From positions 1 to 13,551 of the forward strand of contig JAAYLF010000298.1 of NCBI GenBank assembly GCA_012522035.1: 13,551 nt of DNA. Reading direction: 5' to 3'. The translations under genes were made by a program, and so were the position numbers. This document shows, one piece after another, positions 7,144-13,551 of the stretch. Below the pieces are notes generated by a model. That model was given only the letters and a program-made list of their open reading frames with translations, made no database searches and was not told the origin of the DNA. Each line of letters opens with the position of its first letter. The first letter of the stretch is position 1. The stretch comes from Clostridiaceae bacterium. GTDB lineage: Bacteria > Bacillota > Clostridia > UBA1212 > DUPL01.

Positions 7144-9579
7144 ATGAAAGCACCTTTGAAGTGGTTGATTAGTTATACGGATATAGAGATAGAGAGCAAG
7201 GAAGACATACTTGGGTTGGCATCGGACATGACCATGAGTGGCACCAAGGTAGAGGGTATTGAAAACAAGGCCGATGAGATAAGCAAGGTTGTTGTAGGTA
7301 AATGCCTTGAGTTATACCCTCATGAGAACTCCGACCATTTGGTAATCTGCAAAATGCTTGTTGGTAGCGACACTGTTCTACAGATAGTAACAGGAGCACC
7401 AAATGCCCGGGTTGGAGCATATATTCCTGTTGCTTTGGATGGAGCAACCTTGACAAATGGCCTCAAGATAAAGAAGGGTAAATTGAGAGGAGAAGTATCT
7501 GAAGGCATGATTTGCTCTTTTGAGGAGCTTGGCCTTGATTATGAAGATTATCCCGGTGGAATCGATGATGGCGTCATTATTCTTCAGGATCTGGAAGACT
7601 TCAAAGATATGTCTGAAGAGGAACTGAACCAGCTTGTTGGAAGAGACATTATGGAAGTTTTGGGTGCAGATGAAAGCGTTATTGAGTTTGAGGTAACCTC
7701 CAACAGACCTGACTGTTTCAGCATTACAGGTCTGGCAAGAGAGGCTGCTGTTACATTGAACAGAAAATATATCGCACCTGAAATCGTGGTTAAGGAAGAA
7801 GGAGACGAAGAAGCAAAAAGCCGTATTTCAGTTAGAATAGAAGATCCCGACCTTTGCTCGCGATACATTGCAAGAGTTGTTACTGATGTAAAGATTGGCC
7901 CGTCTCCCAAATGGATGAGGGACAGACTGCAGCAGGCAGGCATCAGGGCGATAAACAACATAGTAGACATTACAAACTACGTAATGCTTGAGTTTGGCCA
8001 CCCCATGCATGCATTTGACAGAAGGTTTGTTAGAGGAGATGAGATCATAGTGCGCCGTGCAAAAGACGGTGAGACCATGATGACTCTTGACGGTATTGAA
8101 AGGGTATTTGATTCATCCACTTTGGTAATAGCTGACAAGGAAGGTCCTATTGCCGTTGCTGGTGTCATGGGAGGAGAGAACTCCGGCGTTATGGATGACA
8201 CCAGGGAAGTTGTTTTTGAGGCGGCTTTGTTCAATCCTGTTTCTGTAAGAATGACAGCTAAAAAACTTGGCATGAGAACAGAGTCTTCTTCAAGGTTTGA
8301 AAAGGGACTAAATGCAGTAAATTGTGCCATGGCCATGGAAAGGGCGGCGCAGATTGTGGAAATGCTGGGGGCAGGCAAAGTTCTTAAAGGAACTGTGGAC
8401 TGCTATCCGGTTCCATACGAGGAAAAAAAGGTTCCGTTTAATGTGGAGAAAATAAATGAATTATTGGGTACTGATATTTCCAGGGACAGAATGGTGGAGA
8501 TTCTAACAAGTCTTGAGTTCAAAGTGTTTGACGACCATGTGGTACCTCCTCACTTCAGACCGGATGTTGTATGTCTGGCGGATATTTCTGAAGAAATAGC
8601 CAGATTCCATGGATACAATAATATTGAGTCAAGGCTGCTTACCGGATGTGAAACAACTTTAGGTAGAAAGAACAGAAGACAGACAATTTCTGATATGATA
8701 AGAAATTATGCAAAAGGTATTGGCTATTACGAAGCTCTTACTTTCTCTTTTGAAAGTCCTTCTGTTTTTGATATGCTGAACTTGCCTAAGGAAAGTCCTT
8801 TGAGAAATGCTTTTGTCATTTCAAATCCTCTAGGTGAAGATTTCAGCGTTATGAGGACCTCGATGGCTCCGAGCATGTTGAAGATTTTGAGTTTGAATCA
8901 TGCAAGGCGCAATGAATCCGTAAGCGTGTTTGAGATATCATATGTTTATGAAAAGCAGGAAGATGAAAACGAGCTTCCAAATCACAAGGAGCTCTTAAGT
9001 CTTGCGGCGTATGGCGATATGTCTTTCTTTGACATAAAGGGAGATGTGGAGGCATTGCTGGATTCTTTAAAGATTAAGGATTATTCTTTTGCGGCCTGCA
9101 AGGATGAGCCATACATGCATCCCGGCATGTGTGCAAAGGTATTTATAAATGGTAGGGAAGCAGGCGTGATTGGCAGGGTGCATCCAAAGGTATGTGACAA
9201 TTTTGAATGTCCTGAGAACACATATCTTGCCTTTGTGGAATTGGAGCCTGTTATTGAGGCGGCAGTTCTTATCCCAACCTACAAGGAACTACCCAAGTTC
9301 CCTGCAGTATCAAGAGACCTTGCGATTGTGGTTGATAAGGAAGTGCCTGCCAATGAGGTGGAGAAAGTAATAAAGCAAAGAGGAGGAAAGGTTCTTGAGG
9401 AACTTGTTCTGTTTGATTTTTATGACGGTCCTCAGGTTCCGAAAGGAAAGAAAAGCCTTGCATACTCTCTTACGTTCAGGGATAATGAAAAGACTCTGAC
9501 AGACGAGGATGTCAACAAGGTGATGAGCAAAATCCTCAACGGACTTAACACTATATTAGGTGCTGAGATAAGGAATTAG
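7144..9579 (+). CDS. pheT: Phenylalanine-tRNA ligase beta subunit
   Basis: Partner of PheS in the alpha2-beta2 synthetase. It binds tRNA-Phe and edits mischarged Tyr-tRNA-Phe. 811 residues, full bacterial length. Domains in order: an EMAP/tRNA-binding OB fold at about 46-160 (VVVGKCLELYPHENSDHL), the B3/B4 editing region at about 215-395 (INNIVDITNYVMLEFGHPMHAFD near 270-292, MGGENSGV near 342-349), the B5 domain at about 425-490, an inactive class II-like core, and the C-terminal anticodon-binding FDX-ACB domain at about 718-811, beginning near YKELPKFPAVSRDLAIVVDK. The start is ATG 7144 with AAGGAAG (7131-7137) 6 bases upstream. It is co-transcribed with pheS and under the same T-box. The stop is 4 bases before the next gene, whose ribosome site lies inside the end of pheT. 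Confidence 0.98.
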   Translation: MKAPLKWLISYTDIEIESKEDILGLASDMTMSGTKVEGIENKADEISKVVVGKCLELYPHENSDHLVICKMLVGSDTVLQIVTGAPNARVGAYIPVALDGATLTNGLKIKKGKLRGEVSEGMICSFEELGLDYEDYPGGIDDGVIILQDLEDFKDMSEEELNQLVGRDIMEVLGADESVIEFEVTSNRPDCFSITGLAREAAVTLNRKYIAPEIVVKEEGDEEAKSRISVRIEDPDLCSRYIARVVTDVKIGPSPKWMRDRLQQAGIRAINNIVDITNYVMLEFGHPMHAFDRRFVRGDEIIVRRAKDGETMMTLDGIERVFDSSTLVIADKEGPIAVAGVMGGENSGVMDDTREVVFEAALFNPVSVRMTAKKLGMRTESSSRFEKGLNAVNCAMAMERAAQIVEMLGAGKVLKGTVDCYPVPYEEKKVPFNVEKINELLGTDISRDRMVEILTSLEFKVFDDHVVPPHFRPDVVCLADISEEIARFHGYNNIESRLLTGCETTLGRKNRRQTISDMIRNYAKGIGYYEALTFSFESPSVFDMLNLPKESPLRNAFVISNPLGEDFSVMRTSMAPSMLKILSLNHARRNESVSVFEISYVYEKQEDENELPNHKELLSLAAYGDMSFFDIKGDVEALLDSLKIKDYSFAACKDEPYMHPGMCAKVFINGREAGVIGRVHPKVCDNFECPENTYLAFVELEPVIEAAVLIPTYKELPKFPAVSRDLAIVVDKEVPANEVEKVIKQRGGKVLEELVLFDFYDGPQVPKGKKSLAYSLTFRDNEKTLTDEDVNKVMSKILNGLNTILGAEIRN

Positions 9580-9583
9580 TAAA

Positions 9584-10522
9584 ATGAAATCAATTTATGA
9601 GTTTTTGAAGCAGAACACAGATGAAAATGGATATGTGAAGGATGGTTGTGTCTCCCTGCCTGATGCGGGAGACATGAACCTTTCCGAAGGTGAGGTTTGG
9701 GTGCCGGGAGCATATGAAGGCATACTCCTGAGGAGTGATTTTGCCATAAGGCAGTACAGTATTGTAAACTTTCAAATTTCTCGGGTAATAAAGCGGCATA
9801 TGAAGAATCCTTCTGATAAAAACTTTGAGAAATTGTGCAAAACCCTGTTCAAGTATGCAGCCATTTCCATTGCTGACCCTGTTTTGTCTTTTCTTGCAAC
9901 AAGTGACAAGGAAAAGATGAGGAATACTGCTCTTGAAATTATCCACAGGACTGATAAAAGGGAAGTTTTGAAGATGGGGATAGCACTTCTTGGAGAGTCT
10001 GGAAAAGAGGAAGATGCCGATATCTTAAAGGTTCTTGGAAGTCATGAGGAGTTTGCCTTGTATGCTGTTGTAGCTGCAAAAAACATACTAAAGGATGCCA
10101 ACAGTTTTATACTTGAACTTCTGGAGCATTTGAACGGATGGGGCAAGATAAGTGCTGTGTATGAGCTTGACTATGACAAGGAAGAGTCAAGGTTCTATGT
10201 CCTTACAAAAGGCTGCAAGAACAGTATAGGTCTGTCATATCTGTCGAATGTGTGCGCTATAAAGGGAAAAATGGCAAACGCTCTTGAAAAAGCATTGGAG
10301 AACAATGAAAATGTAAATGAGCTGTACCTTGGGGCGTGCGACATTTTCACAGGGCTTTTGGAAATGCATCCCCGGAACGACACCATATCGGAATACCCAG
10401 ATGCAGAAAGAGCTGCAAAGGCTTTTTACAGGATTGTCACTGAAAAGAATCTTTCAACAAGGGATGAACGTGAAAACGAAATCATTGCGAAGTTGAGGGA
10501 GTATATGTACCTGCAAAGGTAA
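9584..10522 (+). CDS. Uncharacterised helical protein, third gene of the pheST operon
   Basis: I do not recognise this 312-residue protein. The N-terminal 60 residues include a short beta-like stretch (SLPDAGDMNLSEGEVWVPGAYEGILL, about 24-49). The rest appears mostly alpha-helical. Residues ~80-180 resemble paired antiparallel helices of HEAT/Armadillo type, with ALEIIHRTDKREVLKMGIA and ADILKVLGSHEEFALYAVV as possible repeat units, but no clear consensus. No signal peptide, membrane segment or catalytic motif is visible. The ATG lies 4 bases after the pheT stop, and the AAGGA ribosome site (9570-9574) is inside the pheT coding end, so translation is probably coupled. It should follow the Phe-responsive T-box control. 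A link to tRNA charging is inferred from position only. It could equally be a passenger gene. Confidence 0.8.
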   Translation: MKSIYEFLKQNTDENGYVKDGCVSLPDAGDMNLSEGEVWVPGAYEGILLRSDFAIRQYSIVNFQISRVIKRHMKNPSDKNFEKLCKTLFKYAAISIADPVLSFLATSDKEKMRNTALEIIHRTDKREVLKMGIALLGESGKEEDADILKVLGSHEEFALYAVVAAKNILKDANSFILELLEHLNGWGKISAVYELDYDKEESRFYVLTKGCKNSIGLSYLSNVCAIKGKMANALEKALENNENVNELYLGACDIFTGLLEMHPRNDTISEYPDAERAAKAFYRIVTEKNLSTRDERENEIIAKLREYMYLQR

Positions 10523-10559
10523 ATTGAGTACTTGTAGTCTTAATGGATAGAAAGTATAA

Positions 10560-10766
10560 CCAAAAAATATCCCTATTTTACTGGGCAGTCCGGCATATGA
10601 AGTGGGCGAAACGTACTTATTCGTATTGCACCAGTTTGAAACCGGTTTGCCTGCTCCATTGAATATTGACCAAAGCGTATTTAACTTGCAAAATCCTTTT
10701 ACAAAGCACGCACCAGGTATGAATGTATTACTACGCTTCCGTGTTGAAGAGTTGTTAAAAAGGTAA
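10560..10766 (+). pseudogene. 68-codon open frame without a start codon, probable gene remnant
   Basis: After an in-frame TAA (10557-10559) the frame stays open to TAA at 10764-10766. The translation looks like real protein: PAYEVGETYLFVLHQFETG at about residues 11-29, then an NLQNPFTKHAPGMN stretch, ending RFRVEELLKR. There is no ATG, GTG or TTG with a ribosome site near the beginning; the first GTG (at VGE) and the ATG at GMN lack one. The most likely reading is the 3' end of a gene whose front half has been lost, lying between the pheST operon and its hairpin terminator. The VGETYLFVL stretch gives a faint impression of secreted Gram-positive proteins, but I cannot assign a family. The 37 bases before it (10523-10559) hold nothing recognisable. 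Confidence 0.5.
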
Positions 10767-10770
10767 TTGT

Positions 10771-10797
10771 AAAGGGGCTAGATTATCTAGCCCCTTT
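10771..10797. terminator. Bidirectional terminator between the pheST operon and ftsH
   Basis: Perfect 12-bp stem AAAGGGGCTAGA (10771-10782) and TCTAGCCCCTTT (10786-10797) with a 3-base loop. A GC core with A/T flanks on both sides lets the RNA from either strand end in a short U run (TTTAAT on plus, TTTACAATT on minus). It lies between convergent genes and ends 10 bases from the ftsH stop. Confidence 0.85.
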
Positions 10798-10807
10798 AAT
10801 ATTCCTA

Positions 10808-12652
10808 TTATTGTACTTCTTCCAGCTCGACATTTATATTTTCCTGTTTCAGAAGCTCTATGAATTCCGTGCCGGTAATTGTTTCTTTCTCGAATAGAAT
10901 CCTGCTTAGTTTGTCCAATACTTCCTTTTTATCTTTAAGCAGCTCAATTGCCTTGTTAAGACATGTGTTGACAATTCTTCTGGTTTCCTCATCGACTTTT
11001 GCAGCGGTTTCTTCGGAATAGCTGCCTGCTACCTCGTCTGAAAGGAATGGATTTGTTTTCTTTTCGAGCTTGACAAAACCAAACTCATCACTCATACCGT
11101 ACATTGTAACCATGGCTCTTGCTATGTGGGTAGCTCTTTCTATGTCGTTTGCAGCACCCGTTGTGGGTGATCCGAATTGTACAAGCTCAGAAGCCCTGCC
11201 GCCGGCAAGAACTGTAATTCTGTCCAGGATTTCCTCTTTTGTAATGAGGTATTTTTCCTGTTCTTCTATCTGCATTGTGTAGCCTAATGCACCTGACGTT
11301 CTTGGAATAATGGTTATCTTGTGAACAGGAGCAGTGTTTTTCAGAAGAGCTGACAAAAGAGCATGGCCAATCTCATGGTATGCAACTATCCATTTTTCCT
11401 TTTCGGAAAGAACAGTGCTCTTCTTTTCCTCGCCTGCCAGAATCACTTCCGCAGCTTCTTCCAGTTCTTTTTGGGTTACAATATTCTTGTTTGCTCTAAC
11501 AGCTCTCAACGCAGCTTCGTTTATAATGTTTTCAAGGTCCGCGCCGGATGCGCCAGGAGTTGATCTTGCAATTACGTCAAAGTCAACATTTTCATCCATT
11601 TTTACACCACGGGCGTGAACTTTAAGTATTGCTTTTCGTCCTTCCAGGTCGGGCAAATCTACGGTTATTCTTCTGTCAAATCTTCCAGGTCTCAACAACG
11701 CCTTGTCCAGCACTTCTGGCCTGTTGGTTGCAGCTAGAATAACCACACCTTTTGACGAGTCAAAGCCGTCCATTTCAGAAAGCAGCTGGTTCAGGGTCTG
11801 CTCCCTTTCGTCGTTGCTTCCTATTGCGTTGTCTCTGCTTTTGCCTATTGCATCTATTTCATCTATGAAGACTATGCATGGAGCGTTTGCCACTGCTTGT
11901 TTGAAGAGATCCCTTACTCTTGCAGCACCAACACCAACAAACATTTCTACAAACTCAGAACCTGAAAGGGAGAAGAAAGGAACTTTGGCTTCACCTGCAA
12001 CAGCTTTTGCAAGCAAGGTTTTACCTGTTCCGGGCGGTCCTACCAAAAGGGCTCCTTTTGGCAGCTTTGCACCTATTTTACTGTATTTCTCGGGGTTGTT
12101 AAGGAAGTCAATTATCTCTACCAATAATCTTTTAGCCTCGTCCTGGCCGGCTACGTCATCAAATGTCTTGCCTGTTTCCCTTTCTGCGTATATCTTGCCA
12201 GTGCTCTTTCCGAAGTTCATTACTCCTCCGCCCATTCTCTTGCTGGCACTTCTGAAAATAAAGTAGGATGCACCAATAAGAACAAGAATTGGCAGGAAAT
12301 TGATGAACAGATACAAAAGCATGGAGGTCTCTTCCTGAATGGGGAACTTGAAGTCGATGTCTGATTCAAGAAGAAGATCAATCAAGGCATCATGGGATAT
12401 GTTTGGTCTTCCTGTTTCATAGTAGAGTTTTCTGACGCCTTTTTGCTCCTTGGGCTCTATTCGTATTCTGCGCTCATCTATTTCAACTTTGGAAATTTTA
12501 CCTTCCTGAATCATTTCAATAAATTCATTATATTCAATTTTAACAATTTCCGGCTCTCTAAGCTTTGGAATCAAAACCGCATTTATCAAAACTATTACGA
12601 CTACCGCTATGATGTAGTATATCAAAATGGGCGTTCTTTTCATTTTCTTCAT
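10808..12652 (-). CDS. ftsH: FtsH-type ATP-dependent zinc metalloprotease
   Basis: Membrane-anchored AAA+ protease that unfolds and degrades misassembled membrane proteins and some cytoplasmic regulators; it works as a hexamer. 614 residues. Transmembrane segments lie at about 8-28 and 111-134, with a small external domain between them. AAA domain: Walker A GPPGTGKT (205-212), Walker B VFIDEID (261-267), the pore motif FVG (238-240) and an arginine-finger region RPGRFDR (321-327). Zinc protease: HEIGH (426-430), with D503 in TGAANDIERAT as likely third ligand. Most FtsH proteins read HEAGH here; isoleucine still fits HExxH. The start is ATG 12652 with AAGGAGGA upstream; the ATG three codons later (12643) is possible. 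The C-terminus is shorter than in some FtsH and ends acidic (NVELEEVQ). Clostridia often have more than one FtsH, and I cannot say whether this is the main copy. Confidence 0.94.
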   Translation of the reverse strand: MKKMKRTPILIYYIIAVVVIVLINAVLIPKLREPEIVKIEYNEFIEMIQEGKISKVEIDERRIRIEPKEQKGVRKLYYETGRPNISHDALIDLLLESDIDFKFPIQEETSMLLYLFINFLPILVLIGASYFIFRSASKRMGGGVMNFGKSTGKIYAERETGKTFDDVAGQDEAKRLLVEIIDFLNNPEKYSKIGAKLPKGALLVGPPGTGKTLLAKAVAGEAKVPFFSLSGSEFVEMFVGVGAARVRDLFKQAVANAPCIVFIDEIDAIGKSRDNAIGSNDEREQTLNQLLSEMDGFDSSKGVVILAATNRPEVLDKALLRPGRFDRRITVDLPDLEGRKAILKVHARGVKMDENVDFDVIARSTPGASGADLENIINEAALRAVRANKNIVTQKELEEAAEVILAGEEKKSTVLSEKEKWIVAYHEIGHALLSALLKNTAPVHKITIIPRTSGALGYTMQIEEQEKYLITKEEILDRITVLAGGRASELVQFGSPTTGAANDIERATHIARAMVTMYGMSDEFGFVKLEKKTNPFLSDEVAGSYSEETAAKVDEETRRIVNTCLNKAIELLKDKKEVLDKLSRILFEKETITGTEFIELLKQENINVELEEVQ

Positions 12653-12684
12653 TAGATGTTTGTCCTCCTTGTTATTACACCGTT

Positions 12685-12712
12685 ATTTTAACATAAATTT
12701 GTGTCACAGCAA
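12685..12712 (-). promoter_or_regulatory. Probable ftsH promoter
   Basis: Minus strand: -35 TTGCTG (12712-12707), 16-base spacer, -10 TAAAAT (12690-12685). The -35 box is only half consensus, so confidence is moderate. No heat-shock element (CIRCE) is visible. Confidence 0.45.
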
Positions 12713-12771
12713 AATAAAAGTGATAACAAATGTATAAATTTAGCCTAAAATATTTGTTTTTTTAGTTTGTC

Positions 12772-12780
12772 TGGTATAAT
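12772..12780 (+). promoter_or_regulatory. Extended -10 promoter of the yjbQ-family gene
   Basis: TGGTATAAT: a perfect TATAAT (12775-12780) with the TGn extension at 12772. No good -35 is found at 17 bases (ATTTGT), as is typical of extended -10 promoters. The start would be near 12787, leaving a leader of only about 15 bases that holds the GAGGAGGG ribosome site. Confidence 0.7.
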
Positions 12781-12801
12781 AGGAAGGTGAGGAGGGATAA
12801 A

Positions 12802-13218
12802 ATGAAGTCATACAGAAAAGAATTATGGTTCAATGTCAAGAAGAGAAGGGAGTTCATAAACATTACAAGAGATGTTGAGGAGTGCCTTGAAGAAAGCGGC
12901 ATAAAGGAAGGATTGTGCCTGGTTAATGCAATGCACATAACTGCCAGCGTGTTTATAAACGACGATGAAAGCGGTCTGCATCATGATCTGGAAGTGTGGC
13001 TTGAAAAGCTCGCGCCTGAAAAACCTTACAGCCAGTACAGACATAATGGATTTGAAGACAATGCAGACGCTCACCTAAAGAGAAGCGTCATGGGAAGGGA
13101 AGTTGTAGTTGCAGTTACAAATGGAGAGCTGGACTTGGGCCCATGGGAGCAGATATTTTATGGAGAGTTTGATGGTAAACGAAACAAAAGGGTGTTGGTT
13201 AAGATAATTGGTGAGTAA
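12802..13218 (+). CDS. YjbQ/UPF0047 family protein
   Basis: 138 residues, the usual length of the YjbQ (UPF0047) family. Signatures are NAMHITASVFINDDESGLHHD (42-62), NADAHLKRSVMG (87-98) and the C-terminal GELDLGPWEQIFYGEFDG (108-125), with conserved histidines H45, H60/H61 and H91. Members are small cytoplasmic trimers. Some have been reported to have a weak thiamine-phosphate-synthase-like activity, but the physiological role is unsettled, so I give no symbol. The start is ATG 12802 with AGGAGG (12790-12795) upstream. An in-frame GTG at 12787 coincides with the predicted transcription start and cannot be used. The gene is divergent from ftsH, about 150 bases between starts. No thiamine genes are nearby. 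Confidence 0.9.
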   Translation: MKSYRKELWFNVKKRREFINITRDVEECLEESGIKEGLCLVNAMHITASVFINDDESGLHHDLEVWLEKLAPEKPYSQYRHNGFEDNADAHLKRSVMGREVVVAVTNGELDLGPWEQIFYGEFDGKRNKRVLVKIIGE

Positions 13219-13221
13219 TCT

Positions 13222-13250
13222 TTTACAGTTTAAAAGAATTATGGTAATAT
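13222..13250 (+). promoter_or_regulatory. Probable rubrerythrin promoter
   Basis: -35 TTTACA (13222-13227), 17-base spacer, -10 TAATAT (13245-13250) preceded by a TGG extension. It starts 4 bases after the yjbQ-family stop. No terminator is seen in the 67-base gap, so read-through is also possible. Confidence 0.5.
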
Positions 13251-13285
13251 GTATTCATAAAAATGTAATTAAGGAGGTTTTTTAG

Positions 13286-13551
13286 ATGAAGAAAGTATCA
13301 AAGGACAGCAAAACTTATGCTAATCTGATGGCTGCATTTGCTGGTGAATCCATGGCGAGGAACAAGTATACTTATTATGCAAGTGTTGCAAAAAAAGAGG
13401 GTTATGAACAGATTGCGGCAATTTTTGAAGAAACTGCAAACCAGGAAAAAGAACATGCAAAACTTGAGTATAAGTATATTGATGGAATCAAGGATACTAT
13501 CGAGAACCTGAAAGATGCTATTGCAGGTGAAAACTATGAATGGTCGCAAAT
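13286..13551 (+). CDS. Rubrerythrin, N-terminal part (cut by window edge)
   Basis: Rubrerythrins are non-haem di-iron proteins that reduce hydrogen peroxide in the cytoplasm of anaerobes, fed by rubredoxin-type electron carriers. The first 88 codons are present and run off the right edge; the family is about 175-195 residues, so the C-terminal rubredoxin domain is not visible. The ferritin-like helices show ligand motifs: AGESMARNKY with E21, then EETANQEKEHAKLE with E54 and H57. The GENYEWSQ stretch at the edge leads into the next ligand helix. The start is ATG 13286, 8 bases behind a perfect AAGGAGG (13271-13277), suggesting strong expression. Whether this is a classical rubrerythrin or a reverse type depends on the missing end. 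Confidence 0.93.
   Translation, partial: MKKVSKDSKTYANLMAAFAGESMARNKYTYYASVAKKEGYEQIAAIFEETANQEKEHAKLEYKYIDGIKDTIENLKDAIAGENYEWSQ

Noticed and set aside
7584..7970. 128-codon minus-strand open frame opposite pheT, and a similar one at 7977-8378
   Set aside because: Both lie opposite the conserved pheT coding region, are low in complexity and show no start signals.
10543..10650. Short ATG open frame (about 35 codons) overlapping the 68-codon fragment in another frame
   Set aside because: It has no ribosome site and its translation is less protein-like than the overlapping frame that ends at 10766.
11703..12266. 187-codon plus-strand open frame opposite ftsH
   Set aside because: It is antisense to the conserved AAA domain, serine- and leucine-rich in the way typical of reversed coding sequence, and has no ribosome site.
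12787..12801. GTG start five codons upstream in the yjbQ-family gene
   Set aside because: It coincides with the predicted transcription start and is followed by the AGGAGG site used for ATG 12802.
13238..13252. PerR-like box at the rubrerythrin promoter (ATTA-TGG-TAAT)
   Set aside because: Only 4-base arms; it does not match the TTATAAT-N-ATTATAA consensus well enough to call.
1..13551. CRISPR array, insertion sequence, phage, tRNA or rRNA gene
   Set aside because: No regularly spaced repeats, transposase-like frames, terminal repeats or tRNA/rRNA signatures were seen on either strand.

Overview
The window reads as ordinary chromosome of a low-to-moderate-GC Gram-positive anaerobe. Strong GGAGG-type ribosome binding sites, sigma-A-like promoters, a T-box leader controlling pheST, and a rubrerythrin gene all point to Bacillota, class Clostridia. 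A cellulolytic Acetivibrio/Ruminiclostridium-like genome is my guess from overall gene style, not something the sequence proves. I see no phage genes, transposase, CRISPR array, tRNA or rRNA.

Left part, minus strand (1-3583): the end of the arginine pathway (argG then argH, start and stop overlapping by 4 bases; argH runs off the left edge), preceded upstream by a uroporphyrinogen-decarboxylase-superfamily gene of unknown substrate. argG has its own near-consensus promoter starting right after the stop codon of that gene, and a perfect 8-bp palindrome at the predicted transcription start. The URO-D-like gene has a good promoter with an inverted repeat between its -35 and -10 boxes.

Middle, plus strand (3718-10766): a divergent 650-residue ADP-ribosylglycohydrolase-family protein with a long beta-rich C-terminal extension. 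It is followed by a promoter and a Phe-specific T-box riboswitch that controls pheS, pheT and an uncharacterised 312-residue helical protein coupled to pheT. After that comes a 68-codon open frame without a start codon, probably a gene remnant, and then a symmetrical hairpin that can stop transcription from both sides.

Right part (10808-13551): a convergent ftsH-type membrane AAA protease gene (HEIGH instead of HEAGH at the zinc site), divergent from a YjbQ/UPF0047 gene, then the first 88 codons of a rubrerythrin.

How the parts relate: most of the window is housekeeping (arginine synthesis, Phe-tRNA charging, membrane protein quality control, oxidative stress defence). The least understood parts are the divergent URO-D-like/ADP-ribosylglycohydrolase pair with its operator-like repeat, the unknown third gene of the pheST operon, and the truncated open frame. 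I found no convincing large undescribed system; these are the candidates worth a second look.
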